A DNA stretch of 64,000 nt. Source: Rattus norvegicus. Lineage: Eukaryota > Chordata > Mammalia > Rodentia > Muridae. The position numbers were made by a program, and so were the translations under genes. This document shows, one piece after another, positions 1-12,502 of this stretch; position 1 is the first letter of the stretch, and the number at the start of each line of letters is the position of its first letter. The stretch covers positions 19,385,001 through 19,449,000 of the forward strand of contig NC_086023.1 in the NCBI RefSeq assembly GCF_036323735.1, in the 5' to 3' direction. The notes below the pieces were generated by a model. It worked only from the letters and a program-made list of their open reading frames with translations. It was not told where the DNA came from and ran no database searches.

Positions 1-746
1 CACTTTATTTTATTCTATTCAGTATATTCTCAGTGTGTGATTTAACAGTGGCAAAATTGAAAACTGTAATAGCTATTGTTGAGTTTTATAAAAAAAAAGA
101 AAAAGAAGCCAGGGATACACTTGTAGAGGCAAGGTGGGATGCGGGGGTGGGGGGTGCCTTTGCAGGCCCATGCTGGGGCATCCCTTCCCCTTGAGGTAAT
201 AGTAGCCTCAGGAGGGAAGAAGGGAAGAAGAAAGTGGGCGGAGGAGGACTGGAGAGAGGGGGAAAAGGAGTGGGGAGAGAAGGGACACAGAGGGAAGGAG
301 GGAAGAGAGGAAGAAAAGAGAGCAAGAGCAAGAGAGTGAGGAGGGGGCAAGCAGTCCCTTTTATAATGAGTCAGGCATACCTGGCTGTTGCCAGGTAACT
401 GTGGGGCAGAGCCTAGATGAAATGCTAACAGCTATCATGAAAATAGCTACTGAAATAAAGTCATCCATCAGAAAGTTCAAAATAACTTTACTGAAATAAT
501 TATAGCTGAATTTTCTTCTGACTAGTGACACTACTTTTAATTCAAATTAATAAAAGAATGTAATCGAGACTAAGTGTGGGCTGACTAGAGGGCTCATCAA
601 GTAAAGACACTTGTCTCCCCCTTTGCCCCATGACACATACCCCACATACCTAAATCATATATAGGCATACCGTAATTCATACACACATACATTATATGTA
701 CATATATCACACACATATATTATATACAGACATACCATCTCTCTCT

Positions 747-756
747 CACACATACA

Positions 757-801
<45 letters not shown>
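747..801. repeat. (CA)n microsatellite
   Basis: A (CA) tract interrupted by two CATA units; near-pure for its last 35 bases. Likely length-polymorphic. Confidence 0.95.
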
Positions 802-804
<3 letters not shown>

Positions 805-1833
805 CTCACCTATAGAAGATAAATAATATTTTTAATTAAGAGTTTGCTCTGGCATTTAGACAAACTTTTGAAATATCCCCTTAAATGTCAGGTTCCTAGG
901 AATTTTCAGACTCTTTTAAAACCTGGGATTATCTCTTAATTGAGATACGAAATAATAAGACACCATCCATCATAGTTCCATTTCCCCAGGTTGGTTTTAT
1001 GTCCAGGTGTCCCTGGAAACACTACAGCTAGCAGAGAAACAATCCAAGTGAACAAGAAAGAAGTCTGGCTCAGCACAACTTAGTTAGCAAGTGCTGACAT
1101 ATTGGAGCATTGTAAAACTTTGGGAAAAAAAGTTTTCTCATAACAATTATCACGACAAAGCTTAAGACTCGACATTGAAATTCCTTTGCAAAATACATGT
1201 CTTTTGCAAACTATCTGTGAGCTCTTCCATAAGACTGAGATCTATTGACTGAGAAACAACGTTCAGGGTAAAGGTCTGGGCAGGAAGAGCCTGGAATGGC
1301 CATCACAGTAGACTCATTTGCAAACTGTGTGGCACATCCTGGAAACAATGCTCAGGAGTCTGGAGAATTTTGAAAATTCTGGCTCTAGATCTCCAGGTTA
1401 TTAACTATATCAAGTCCTAGCTTTCTGGGCAAAAAGAGGTGTTGAAGAGAAGGGCCTAGACGTTTAACTTTTCCAGTGCCCCTTGTGAGCACAAGGACCT
1501 CGTGCCCTCTGTAGTTCTGAAACGCCATAAGAATAAGTAAATCATCTGAGATCATCAACACGGAGTTTTCACTAATCCAACTAACGACTCAGACGCTGGA
1601 CTCCTAGGCTCATGGGCCAGTACGTGAGGGAAGCTGCCTGGAACATGCAGGGTCGCATTCCTAGGAATTTGCTGTCCAGTAGATGGAAAAATGACACCAA
1701 GCATACAGGGAAGGAGAAATGGAATACCTGGCAGGTAGCACTGTTTCTGTGAGACTGAGAAAGAATGAAGCGGTGGATAGAGCATTCTTGCAGATATGAT
1801 GACACCAAAGGCATACAAAGTTAGTGTGGTTAA

Positions 1834-2180
1834 TGTGGTTTGAATAAGAATGCCCTATAGACATGCGCTTTAATGCTTAGTCATTAGAGACTAGAGCTCC
1901 TTGAAAGGATTAGAAGGATTGGGAGGTGTGACCTTGTTGGAAGAAGTTTGAGTGGGATGGGCTTTCAGGATTCAAAAGCAAGTCCATGCCAGGCCCGGTG
2001 CCCCTCTCTCTTCCTGCTGCCTATGGATCCAGAGGTACCTCTCCAGCGCCATGTCTGCCTATGTGCCACCACCATGATGATAATGAACGAAAACCCTAAA
2101 ACTATAAGCAAGCCCCAATTAAATACTTTCTTTAATAAGAGTTGCCTTGGTTATGGTGTCTCTTCACTTAGACAGTTATC
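1834..2180 (+). repeat. LTR-like rodent interspersed repeat
   Basis: Starts tgtggtttgaa and has the layout (ggccttgttgga-like core, atgatgataatg block, gccccaattaaat, gttgccttggttatggtgtc) shared with the other LTR copies at 8637, 31334, 33941 and 41877. This copy is diverged. Family name not assigned; ERVL/MaLR-like is my best guess. Confidence 0.55.
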
Positions 2181-2198
2181 TAAGTTTTCTGTGGGTTG

Positions 2199-2400
2199 GT
2201 AAAAGGCCTCAGCAGTTAAGAACACTGACTGCTCTTCAGAGATCCAGAGTTCAATTTCCAGCAACCACATGGTGGCTCACGACCATCTAGAAAGGAATCT
2301 GATGCCCTCTTCTGGCATGCAGTTAGGTATGCAGACAAAACATTTCTATATGAAAAATATGTACATAAATACATATATAAATTCTTTTAAAAGTTAAAAG
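2199..2400 (+). repeat. B2 SINE
   Basis: Contains the B2 core: cagttaagaacactgactgc, aaccacatggtggctcac and gatgccctcttctgg, with an AT-rich tail. Confidence 0.88.
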
Positions 2401-2698
2401 AAGATAGTTAATCAATATCATACAGTAATCTCCAAGACAACACACTATTAGTAATCCCCAAAACAACAAATAGCATATTAGTAATACCTTATAAATATGT
2501 AAAGTTTAATACATGCTATTGAACCTCATATTCACAACTAACTCATTGACAATATATACTCATTACCCAAATTATTGACATTAAGATGCAATTCAGCTAA
2601 GCATAGTGCCATATACCTGTGATGTAGGAAACTGAGGAAGAAGGGTCATGTGTTCAAGGCCAGCCTAGACCAACAAGAATCTATGATATTAAAAAAAA

Positions 2699-2812
2699 GG
2701 GGCTGGGGATTTAGCTCAGTGGTAGAGCGCTTACCTAGGAAGCGCAAGGCCCTGGGTTCGGTCCCCAGCTCCGAAAAAAAAAAAAAAAAAAGAACCAAAA
2801 AAAAAAAAAAAA
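2699..2812 (+). repeat. ID SINE (BC1-derived)
   Basis: Near-consensus ID body (ggggctggggatttagctc ... gtccccagctccg) with tRNA-like A and B boxes and a long interrupted A tail. Confidence 0.97.
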
Positions 2813-2868
2813 GCAACTCTTCATTCTCCACTACGTATTTGTCTTTTACTTTTTCTCTTTTCTTCCCA

Positions 2869-3006
2869 GCTGGGTGTTGTAGCACACGCCTTTAGTCCCA
2901 GCATTTAGGAGGCAGAGGCAGGTGGATCTGACTTAGAGGCCAGCATGGTCCATAAAGTGAGTTCTAGGACAGCCAGAGCTACACAGAGAAGCCAAAAGAA
3001 AAGAAA
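2869..3006 (+). repeat. B1 SINE
   Basis: Reads gctgggtgttgtagcacac, cctttagtcccagcattt and aggcagaggcaggtgg: the 7SL-derived B1 monomer, moderately diverged. Confidence 0.9.
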
Positions 3007-3469
3007 AACAACATAGATTTTTCAGGGATTTTTTTTTCTAATTACAGTTCCCCTCCCCCGCTCCTCTCTGTTTCCCATTCAGGTTCACACCTCTTCTGTG
3101 TCTTGTTAGAAAACAAACAGGAATCTGAGGAATAATAGTAAGATAAGTAAAAACAAACACACTGGATTATGACCGCACATCCAAACAAGAAAAAGCCAAA
3201 GAAATGCTTAGAAATGCAGAGACTCACATTTGCACGCTTAGAATGTCCATAAAACCCAAGACTGTAAGCGGTAACATAGACACAAAGGCCCACAAATAAA
3301 GAAGTCACTCTGACTAACCTTACGAGACACAGAACCTCCAACTATGCCATTCAGTAGGTTGGCCATCTCACGCTGTGCCTGGGACCAACCCTTCAAAGTG
3401 GTTTGCTTGCCCAGTGAGACTCCTTTAGGGAAAACAAATTTTTCATTTACAATTGGCTATCAATTAGAT

Positions 3470-4195
3470 AGGTGTGGAAGCGGGGCATGTTTCCACTTCT
3501 CCATTCAGCTCTAGGACCCCTTTTGGTGCAGACCCATGCAGATCCCGGGCATGCTGCCTCAGTCCCTGTGCCTTCGTGTGTGTGATCATGTTGATTTAGA
3601 GAGCCTGTTTTCCTTGATGTCCTCCACCCCTCTGGCTCATACACACTTTCTGCCTCCTTGGTTTTACCCCAAGTCTCTGGCCTATATAGTTTCAGTTTCT
3701 TGGCCACCGAAGCAGTATTGGGCATGGGTTCCATCTCATGGAGTGGGCCTTTAATTCTAATTAGACATCAGTTGGTCACTCCCACAAGCTTTGTGCCACC
3801 ATTGCACCAGCATATCTTGGAGGCAGGACACACTTGTAGATTGATGGGTCTACAGATAGGTTGATGTTTATCCTTTTCCTCTGCTAGGATGCAGAGTACA
3901 CGCCAGAACCACGACTAAGTAGCCTGTAACCAGCTCAACTTCTGTGTTCAATGAGTTGCGTGGGAGTTGTCCGCAGCAGCACCCTACCTCAGTTTGTAGC
4001 GAGCAACCTACATCCCTGACAATAGCCTGGGGTGTGTGGAGCCGACTTTATGACCCCTTTGTCCAACTGTATCAATTAGATACAGTCCGTTCTCAGTACT
4101 GGGAGCTTCATTTGGTGTCAAGAAATATCCAGTTGGCGCTCTGTCTCCCCCATTATTTGGCAATTTTGTTTAGGTCACCTTCATTATATATTTTA
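3470..4195 (-). repeat. Old L1 3'UTR remnant (Lx-like)
   Basis: Phrases such as gtcctccacccctctggctc and ctttctgcctcc resemble the reverse complement of old rodent L1 3'UTR. No reading frame survives. Boundaries are approximate. Confidence 0.5.
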
Positions 4196-4397
4196 TAGGA
4201 AGCTTTTACTATACTAGATTTACTTTTTAAATTATTGTGCAATAATATAAGGCACCTTGTTCTGACAATTAGCAATAGGCATAATGAGTTCCAATAAATT
4301 TGAAAACTAGACAGAATAGTTTCCGAAAAGTAAAAATGTCATTCTGATTTAAAAAGTGAAATAATCTAGCAAAAGAGCAAGTACAAAGAAAAAGTCA

Positions 4398-4605
4398 TGG
4401 CCTGCAGAGCTGGCTCAGTGGTGAAGAGTGCTTGCCGATCTTCCAGAGGACCTGAGTTCGAATCCTAGCACCCACCTCAGGAGGCTCACAGTTGTATGTA
4501 TCTCTGGCCACAGGTGAACTGATTCCAACTTCTGACCTCTGTTGACTATTGCACACATATGGCAAACATGTGTACACACACACAAAAAAAAATTAAAAAG
4601 TAGAA
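4398..4605 (+). repeat. B2/B3 SINE
   Basis: Pol III-type body (agctggctcagtggtgaag, gacctgagttcgaatcc) followed by a CA-rich end. Confidence 0.8.
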
Positions 4606-5307
4606 GAAATTGAATCCCTAGTCAACAAACTACTTCTAGAAGATTCCAATAATTTTACAAACACATTCTACCAAAGCTTCAAAGAATAAATAATTGCCTT
4701 ATAAAAAAATGATAGGTAGGTGTTGCAGTAAAAAAGAAAAACAATTTCTTTCATCTCACGGTAGTGCTGGCACCATAAGGCCACAGGACATCTGGGGGAA
4801 TACTTTCATCTCAGTCAGAAAAGCATCTCACCCGCTAAGCTCCACCCATCTCAAACTGCTGATGGCTACTCTCTGAACCGGCAGCAACCTAGCTCCCAGG
4901 GCAGGTTGTTACCACGCCAGGTACACATCCCAGTTCTGAGGTGGCTCAGTGCCTCCCGCCACTATACTCTCTTGAACTCAATTAAGTTGCCATGTGAAAG
5001 AACACACCACACAATAACCTCTGATCCGATTGATAAGATATAATTTGCCCATCTAGAGAGCATACAATCTTGTACACACTCATCCCTTAGAAATATTCAT
5101 ATCAACCTGTATCTATGTACAGAGAAGAATCTTAACATCTGCCACCATGTTCTCCAGCTCCTCCCCTCCCCCTCCCCCCTCCTCCTCCCTCCGGGGCTTC
5201 CTCTCTCCTCTCCTCCCTCCCTTCTGTTCACACCTCCCTTCCTTCTCATCCAATGACAGGCCTCATTTTATCTTGTCTGCCTTCACCTGCATAACGACAT
5301 CAACCTA

Positions 5308-5391
5308 CAGGTAGGTAGATGGGTAAAGATAGGAGGATCTATAGATCAGTGGAGAGAGGTGGGTAGAGAGGTCGGTAGATAGGTGGGTAGA
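5308..5391. repeat. Degenerate GGTAGA/GATA-type simple repeat
   Basis: Imperfect ggtagat / ggtaga units over about 80 bases. Confidence 0.7.
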
Positions 5392-6195
5392 TTTTAAAGC
5401 GCTTTCATAAAAATGTCACCAAGTCCATTTCAGTCAAATAACAAAAGAATAGCACATATTAAAGGCCCTAAAATAGAGTTTTCTTGTTTAAGTACTTATG
5501 ACTCAACATGAAGAAATGAGTTTGTATGATTTGCTTCACTGTCTAATGAAGAAAATGCTAAAATTTTCTTCTTAAGTCATGTGCCTAAATTTAATAAAAT
5601 TCAAATTTTAAAAACTTTATTAAGGAAAATGTCTGCTAGGTCAATAAGTTTGATAGGGCGCATGCGTTAGTCAGTTGTCAGTGTTTGCTGCTTGTCATTG
5701 CTGTTGTTTTCCAGGTAGACATCAAACCAAGCGCCCAGTGCCAGTGTTAGGTAAGCACTGTAGGCCTGAGCCTTCCCTAGTCCTGGCGCTCTCCTTCGAA
5801 CACTCACGTCCTTTCACCTCTTCCAGCTTCTGACTTGGCTCGCACACTCCGCCACAAGTCAGCTGGGTATAGTATAAACGACCTCTACACATTTTAGCAC
5901 ATAGCCGTTGAACAAACTCATGCCCATTCATTGAGAATTTTTGACAAGTGGTTAGCAATTTTATAGAAATAATCTACGTATTTATGTACATTTTTTCTGT
6001 ATATTTTATTATGTATGATTTAAGGTAAAACAATTGACAAGCCATATGTACAAATTCTGGGAAACTTCGTAAGAAGTGCTAATAATAACACAGGAAGATT
6101 AAGTAGGTCCTGATTCTAAAGCAAAACTCCATAGGCATAACTGAGACACAAAGCACTGAGAAAGTGGGAGAATTTATAAATTAGAAAGCTAATCT

Positions 6196-6360
6196 TGAGC
6201 CGTGCTTTTAATCCCAGCCCTTGAGAGGCACAGACAGGCAGATGTCTATGAGTTTGAGGACATCCTGGCCTACAAAGAAAGTTCCAGGAGAGTCAGGGCT
6301 ACACAAAGAGACCCTGTCTCAAAAAAGCCACTACCAACAAAATTAATAAATTAAAAAAAA
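6196..6360 (+). repeat. B1 SINE
   Basis: Diverged B1: cttttaatcccagcccttg, gaggcacagacaggcagat and agaccctgtctcaaaa. Confidence 0.85.
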
Positions 6361-6479
6361 TTAAACAAAGCTAACCTCATAGAGGTAAAAGTGAGTGTAA
6401 CTACCAGGCAGTATTGAAAATGGAGCAAGAAACTGTAGCATTGTGTTACTGCCTTATACAGTAAGTGAGCTCAGAGAAA

Positions 6480-6660
6480 GCCGCAGCATCCTGGTTATTT
6501 CTGTCAACTTGATATAAAGCTAGACTTATCCAGGAAGACAGATTGTAAATAGAGACAATGTCCCCATAAGATTGTCTCATAAGCAAGTCTGTAGGGCCTT
6601 TTCTGGCCTCCTCATGAACCAGGCACCCAGGTGATGCACAGATATACATGCTATATATGC
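6480..6660 (+). repeat. LTR-like fragment, family unassigned
   Basis: The stretch around ggttatttctgtcaacttg and tccccataagattgtctcataag resembles the repeat at 57830-58235. AT-rich (TATA)n sequence follows to 6745. Confidence 0.4.
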
Positions 6661-7284
6661 TGGCATGTGCACATAAATATGTTATATATGTATGTATATA
6701 TAATACATATTAACTATATATATACATATATGCATGTATATAACAGGACTTTATCAGACCCACCAGTAGTATAAATAAGACACAGACACTGCTAAGTAAG
6801 TTTAAAGTTTAGACCTTTTGGCTGGGGCAGCCTCCCAGCTACATTTAAACTTAACCCCACTCTAGCCTATGACTTACTGTATGGCTAGCCCCATACCTTT
6901 CTCTGCTCCAGTCTATGTCTGTCCCTTTCTGTGTCCTGCTCTAGGTGTGGATGTCAGTTATCATAATCAGTCCGAAGCAAGGCAACCTCTGACCCATCTC
7001 CAGGTTTGTCTTTGTAAGGAAGGACAGATATTTACAAAATAGAAAACCGGATGATGGGCCATAGAAATGATAATACCAAAATTCTGCCAGTACTTAGCTC
7101 TCTGCTAGTACAGAATCAACAACTGAAAATAGAGATATACCCCTTAATACAATGTGAGAAATGTCATCTGAACAATATGTTAAATATATTTTATATTCAT
7201 ATAAGTGAATATATATACATATATATATGATCAAGAAAAAGTCAAACGTGCAACAGTATTTCTACTTTCTGGTACTTTCTATAT

Positions 7285-8142
7285 TTTTTCTTATTTTTTA
7301 ATTAGTTTTTTTAATTTACATTTCAAATGTTATCCCCTTTCCCCCACCCAACCACCTACCCCTTCCTGCCTCCCCACCCTGACATTCCCTATACTGGGCA
7401 GTCCAGCCTTGGCAGGACCAAGGGTTTCTCCTCCCTTTGGTGCCCAACAAGGCCATCCTCTGCTACATATACAGCAGAAGCCATAGGTCTGTCCTTGTGT
7501 AGCCTTTGGATAGTGGTTTAGTCCCTGGGAGCTCTGGTTGGTTGGTATTGTTGTTCTTTTGGGGTTGCAAACCCCTTCAGCTTCTTCAATCCTTTCTCTA
7601 ACTCCTCCAACGGGGATCCCGTTCTCAGTTCAATGGTTGGATGTTAGCATTCACCTCTGTATTTGTCATGCTCTGGCAGAGCCTCTCAGGAGAGACAGAT
7701 CTATCAGACTCCTGTCAGCATGCACTTCTTGGAATCAGCAATATTGTCTGGGTTTGATGACTGAATGTATATGGGATAGATCCCCAGGAGAGGGCAGGCT
7801 CTGAATGGTTATTCCTTCAGTCTCTGCTCCAAACTTTGTCTCCATATCTCCTCCTATGAATACATTTGTTCCCCCTTCTAAGAAGGACTGAAGCATCCAC
7901 ATTTTGGTCATCCTTCTTCTTGAGCTTCATGTGGTCTGTGGATTGTATCTTGGGTAATTCAAGCTTTTGGACTAATATCCACTTGCATACCATGAGTGCA
8001 TACCATGTGTGTTTTTTTTGTGATTGGGTTACCTCACTCAGGGTGATATTTTCTAGTTCCATCCATTTGCCTATGAATTTCATGAAGTCATTGTTTTTAA
8101 TAGCTGAGTAGTGCTCCATTGTGTAGATTACCACATTTTCTA
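7285..8142 (-). mobile_element. 5'-truncated L1 (ORF2 C-terminus and 3'UTR)
   Basis: The minus strand at 7817-8134 encodes the end of L1 ORF2 (MEHYSAIKNNDFMKFIGKW, then ITLSEVTQSQKK). It is followed by the rodent L1 3'UTR and the A-rich 3' end (T-rich on plus, about 7290). It is a dead fragment without reverse transcriptase or endonuclease domains. Confidence 0.93.
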
Positions 8143-8636
8143 TATTTCTTAATGAGTAAAATGAGACAGATATTCATACCTTTGAAAAAATCAGGAGAGA
8201 CAAGTGGTACAATCATGTGGAAAATTAGAGTCTCCCAAGGGACTTCTAAAGTCATTAGATCAGCTAGAACATTACAGTGTTATTAACTTTCTTAAACTCC
8301 AAAAACTAGTAAGAAAACACGGAGAGGTAATAGGTGGAACACAAGTGACTTACTGAAGCAACAACACTGTCTGAAAATCATTCAGGAGTAAGTCTATAAA
8401 AATGTGCAAGAGCTGTGCAAAGAAAACTAAGAATTTTTTATGAATTGGTATTTCATGTACCAACTAGGTCAATCAGTGTTGTGGATACTAAAGTATGAGG
8501 GCCCGTAAACTCTCAGGCATCCCTTTCTCTGCTAGAATCATGAATTAGACCCATGGTGAACCATGATGGTGTTCAGTGCTGACAACTTCTTGGCAGAAGT
8601 TCTGCCTCCTGCCCATGATTCTAATTGATGACGGCT

Positions 8637-8990
8637 TAGTTTGGGTTTTATTGCTGGGAAGGGACACCATGACCAAGGCAACTCTTATAAAGGAAAACAT
8701 TTCATTGGGGCTGGCTTACAGTTTCAGAGGTTTAATCGATTATCATCATGGAGGCTTGCAGGCAGACATGGTACTGAAGGAGCTGAGAGTTCTACATCTT
8801 GATCCACAGGGATCAGGAGACTGTGTTCCACATTGGGTATAGCTTTCATATAGGAGACCTCAAAGCCCAACCCCTCAGTGACACACTTCCTCCAACAAGG
8901 CCACACCTCCTAATAGTGTGACTCCCTACGGGCCAAGCATTCAAACACATGAGTCTATGGAGGAAGCACATTTATTCAAACCACCACATA
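8637..8990 (-). repeat. LTR-like rodent repeat, minus strand
   Basis: The plus strand shows gttttattgctgggaaggga, caccatgaccaaggcaactc and ccaacaaggccacacctcc. This is the reverse complement of the LTR family seen at 31334 and 33941. Confidence 0.7.
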
Positions 8991-11392
8991 TAGGATGCAG
9001 GTACCCACTTGCCAGTTGGTCTGTACCAAGTGGCTCACCTTTTAAGGTTAACTACTGGGCTCTGGCCTTTTCATCTTGTCCCTCGCAGCCTTCAGTAATC
9101 TGAACAATCTGGTCTTTGTTAAAGGTGTCCAAGCAAAGATCTTCCCTGAGACTCTCCTCTGCTTGCTCTTGGTACTCATTGCATCCAGCCTCATCCACCA
9201 AGGATGCTACCACCTACTCCATCTTCTCCATGATTACTCTGAACTAAGTCAACCCGATCTCCTCCACACTATGCCAGGCAATAACCTCAGTTCTCAGAGT
9301 GGTCGAAACAACTCTGTCTTAGAAAGCAAACAAAACCACCGTTTTTGAACATTATGTGTAACAATCCTTCCCCGTTCTGGGAAGCAATTAAGGCTTTTAA
9401 AAAATGAGGCAATAACAGTGAGTAGCTGGCTAGAGTCCTTTTGGCCACCTACAGACCAGGAGTAGTGAAGGGAGCTCTTGTACTAAGCTTAGATAGTGTT
9501 TGTACCTTTCCATGTTTCACAGAAGTCAGTGCAACAGACAGGCAGAAGCATCAGTAGGCAAAACCCTCCAGTTTTATAGCACATGTGTAGGCCTGGCACC
9601 TCAGTATTCTTCAGCTGTTAGTGCTACAGTACCCAGGCCTGGGGTGTCAGGGACCCTTGGTTCCAAAAGCTTGACAGAAATTTTGAACTTTTCTAACTGC
9701 CACAGCCTGTAGTTTTTCTTCTCTAGTTCTTATCCTCTTATCCTTCAGTCTCCTCTTGTCTCTTCTCTCATCCTCTCATTCTCTTCCCTCCCTCCTCTTC
9801 CTCCGTCTTTCTCCCTCTTTCTCCCCTCCTCCTCTCTTCATGCTGTCCTCTTCCTCTTCCTCCCCTCCTCCTCTTCTCTCCCTCCTCCTCCTCTTCTTGT
9901 CCTTCTTCTGTCCCTCTTATTCATGTACTGGTTGCCATTCTGCAATATCTAACTGCCTCCTGTTGCTATGGCTACTGCTATAGTTGTCACCCTTTGCTGC
10001 TTCTGCAGTCTGCAGCTGCTCTTGCAGCTCTCTCCACGTTGGAGCAGTCAGCGTGAGGAGCCCTTGTGTTCTCTGGCTGAGCCTGTGGTTGCTTCACATC
10101 TGCTGCTTGTCAGGGTTGCCTCACGTACCACTGCTCCTCCACTGTTTCTGCTGCCTTTGCTGCCTTCCTTACTACACCAGCTCAGCCTCGGTCTCCCAAA
10201 AGTAGGCAAGAAGAGACAGGCTTTTTGTTGCCACAGGGGAGACAGCACGGGGGGTTTCCTCTGGATCTCTTGTGAGCTGAACTGCAGGGTTAAATAGTTG
10301 CTGAAGAGACAATAGGCACCAGTCACAGCAAATCATTCAAGTACACGAAGGTCTGTTTTTCCAGCAATCAGAACACTGTCCCTTTTGCACCAGTCACAGT
10401 AGTCCCTTTGCTTGGCCACCAGGAGCATGCTCCCTGATAGAATTTGTCAGGGTTTGTAGTTGCGAACAGTCCAGTACCAACTGTTAGAAACCGTTCTCAT
10501 TGGGGCCGGCCCCTCAAGAGAAGGAGCAAGAAGTTGTGACTGCTCCCTAGGAGTTTCTTCAAGCAACGTCTTCACAGTTGATTGTATAAGTCTAAGGGTG
10601 ATTTAGACTAAGGATGACTTGATTGACAGTCCTTGGCTGAGGCGTCCAGGGCACAGTAGAGAGTCTACATCTGTTGAAAAGTCAGAGTGCCTCACCCACC
10701 AACGTTTTATTCTTGATTTACAGGAAAATAAATAAGGAAAGAATGCTTAAAATAAGAACATATTAACACTGAATTTAATTTTTACCACATTCTCTACTGC
10801 TTTAGCTGATGCTTAACACCTGCCAAGCATCTCAGAGAAAGGTGCATCCTCCTCATTGTCTCCAAGAGTAGTATCAAATTCCCTTAGAACATGGCTGTCT
10901 GGAGAGGTTGGCTCTGAACAAACATCTTTAGGAATTGTGCTGGCTTATCCTTATGCCTCAGTGTGCTGGAGTGAAATAAACCATTGTCGGTCCGTGTTTC
11001 TGTTGCAATGCCACAGATGAGCTGAGATCCCGATGTCCGGTGTTTCTACCCTGGGGACATTTGAGAATCTTTCTGTCTTGAAACCATCCCTCAGTGGTAC
11101 CCACAGAACACGATAAAGAATTTGGCAAATATCTCTGCCTCTTCCTTCTGACAAAGGCGTCTACACAGACTGTGAACCTTGACCTACTTGGTCCAGGATA
11201 AGGAGTTATGGAGCAGCATCTGGGTATTGTGAATATAAAGGGTCAGGAAGCCGTTTGCTAGTTCTTTTTTTGCTATCCTAAAGCTTACATGCTAAGCTAA
11301 TTAAAAGAAACCCAGATGCCATTCTTCATAAATAAGGCTTACACAGGAGGAGCATAAGAGTTCAGGGGCAGAATATAGCAAGACCTCATTTA

Positions 11393-11437
11393 TGAATGAA
11401 TGAATGAATGAATGAATGAATGAATGAATGAATGAAT
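11393..11437. repeat. (AATG)n microsatellite
   Basis: About 11 uninterrupted ATGA/AATG tetranucleotide units. Confidence 0.97.
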
Positions 11438-11512
11438 CCAATTTCATATAGGGTTATATCACACTCAAAGGAATAAACAAATCTAGTACTTAATTCTAAA
11501 GTTTTACTTAAG

Positions 11513-11513
<1 letters not shown>

Positions 11514-11546
<33 letters not shown>
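11514..11546. repeat. (GT)n microsatellite
   Basis: About 16 pure GT units. Confidence 0.97.
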
Positions 11547-11547
<1 letters not shown>

Positions 11548-12350
11548 ATGTTTTAGCTTTCAATTAGCTCCATCAAGAACTGAGTGGTATCTATCAAAAC
11601 CAAAATTGAGTATAGCACATTTCTGTTTGTATGCCCACATGTCACTTGATTTTCTAATCTTCAACAACAACAACGACAATAACAAATTCTAGGCTGAAGG
11701 TCATAGATCTGTTAGATAGCTTTGAGCCCACGGATAGGTCGCTCCAAGAACCGGGCAGGCCCCAGGCTGGCTTTAAATCTGACTTCCTGAGAAATCCCAA
11801 GCAATTGCTGCATAGTAAACAGTATTCTTAGTGCTATCCTGATAGAGGGAAGATAGAGTTTTTATCAAACACCACATACCTACTGGAGATGCTAATAGGG
11901 TGCGTGGGTCTGGCTTTAGACCTGAGCCACACACCACCACCTCCTCTCAGTGTTCTTCAGGGGGCCTGGTTAGTGTGGCTGACCCTTTTGGTATAGATTA
12001 CGTCCATCCATCTTTATGCTCAGGCTCCCGGGCAATGTGGCTGTACTGTTCCTTGTAACTGCTCTGCTGTGGTTCAGTCCAGACAGAACCTGAAGCCGGG
12101 AAATCCTTCCATGGTTGTAACTTAACAGTGACCTCTATATACTCATTTATCTCCCTTAGTAAACTCCTTAAGGTCAAGCCTGTTCTCCATGCTAAATAAG
12201 GTATCATCAGAGTCTAAGCACATTTCACCAGTCGGCAAAAACCGCTTGGGTGTTCTCACGCGGTGTCGTCTCTGTGAGCCAACCACATGAAACCTGAGTT
12301 TAAGACACAAGAGCACTACATCCGGGTCAATCGTTCCTTTTCTTTTGCAG

Positions 12351-12502
12351 CCTGTGGAATCTGAGCAGACCGAAATGCGGATGCGGCAGATGTGCAGCGG
12401 AAGTGAGACGCAGGGCTCTGTCCCAAGCCAGCAGCAGGGCGTGGGCGGCCGAGGCTCCAATGCCTGCTGCTTTTGCTGGTGCTGCTGCTGCAGCTGTTCT
12501 TG
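12351..12502 (+). CDS. Rgs20: Rgs20 cysteine-string exon
   Basis: The exon is preceded by a pyrimidine-rich acceptor ending tttgcag and followed by the donor gtaaag. It reads 50 full codons plus two bases in phase. The stretch contains nine cysteines (residues 39, 40, 42, 44-47, 49 and 51, the last split across the junction) in the pattern CCFCWCCCCSCSC. This is the string that is multiply palmitoylated in RGS17/19/20 and directs membrane attachment. Three in-frame ATGs (12375, 12381, 12390) lie before the string, so a short isoform could start here. The frame is also open to the splice acceptor, which fits splicing from an upstream exon. The polypeptide before the string is Gln/Ser/Gly-rich and poorly conserved in the family. 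The exon is shorter than 60 codons and easily missed by ORF scans. Confidence 0.93.

Larger units (their letters stand above)
1..12350. other. Region left of the first recognised Rgs20 exon
   Basis: This is probably Rgs20 intron or upstream DNA. It holds purine- or pyrimidine-rich tracts (212-343, 5157-5235, 9715-9915) and the SINEs, L1 ends and LTR-like copies listed separately. I recognise nothing in about 830-1830, 4600-5150, 5395-6190, 8145-8635 and 9000-9710. About 10330-12350 is mostly repeat-poor and unassigned. No exon could be supported here. Confidence 0.6.

Noticed and set aside
2699..2774. tRNA-like sequence with A and B boxes (also at 17646, 19201, 41154, 46680, 63627)
   Set aside because: These are ID SINEs with A tails and target duplications. 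They lack tRNA 3' structure and are not tRNA genes or the BC1 gene itself.
9756..10297. Overlapping plus-strand open frames of 75-109 codons rich in Leu/Ser/Cys
   Set aside because: They arise from a pyrimidine-rich low-complexity tract and following unassigned DNA. There is no start context, domain or splice support.
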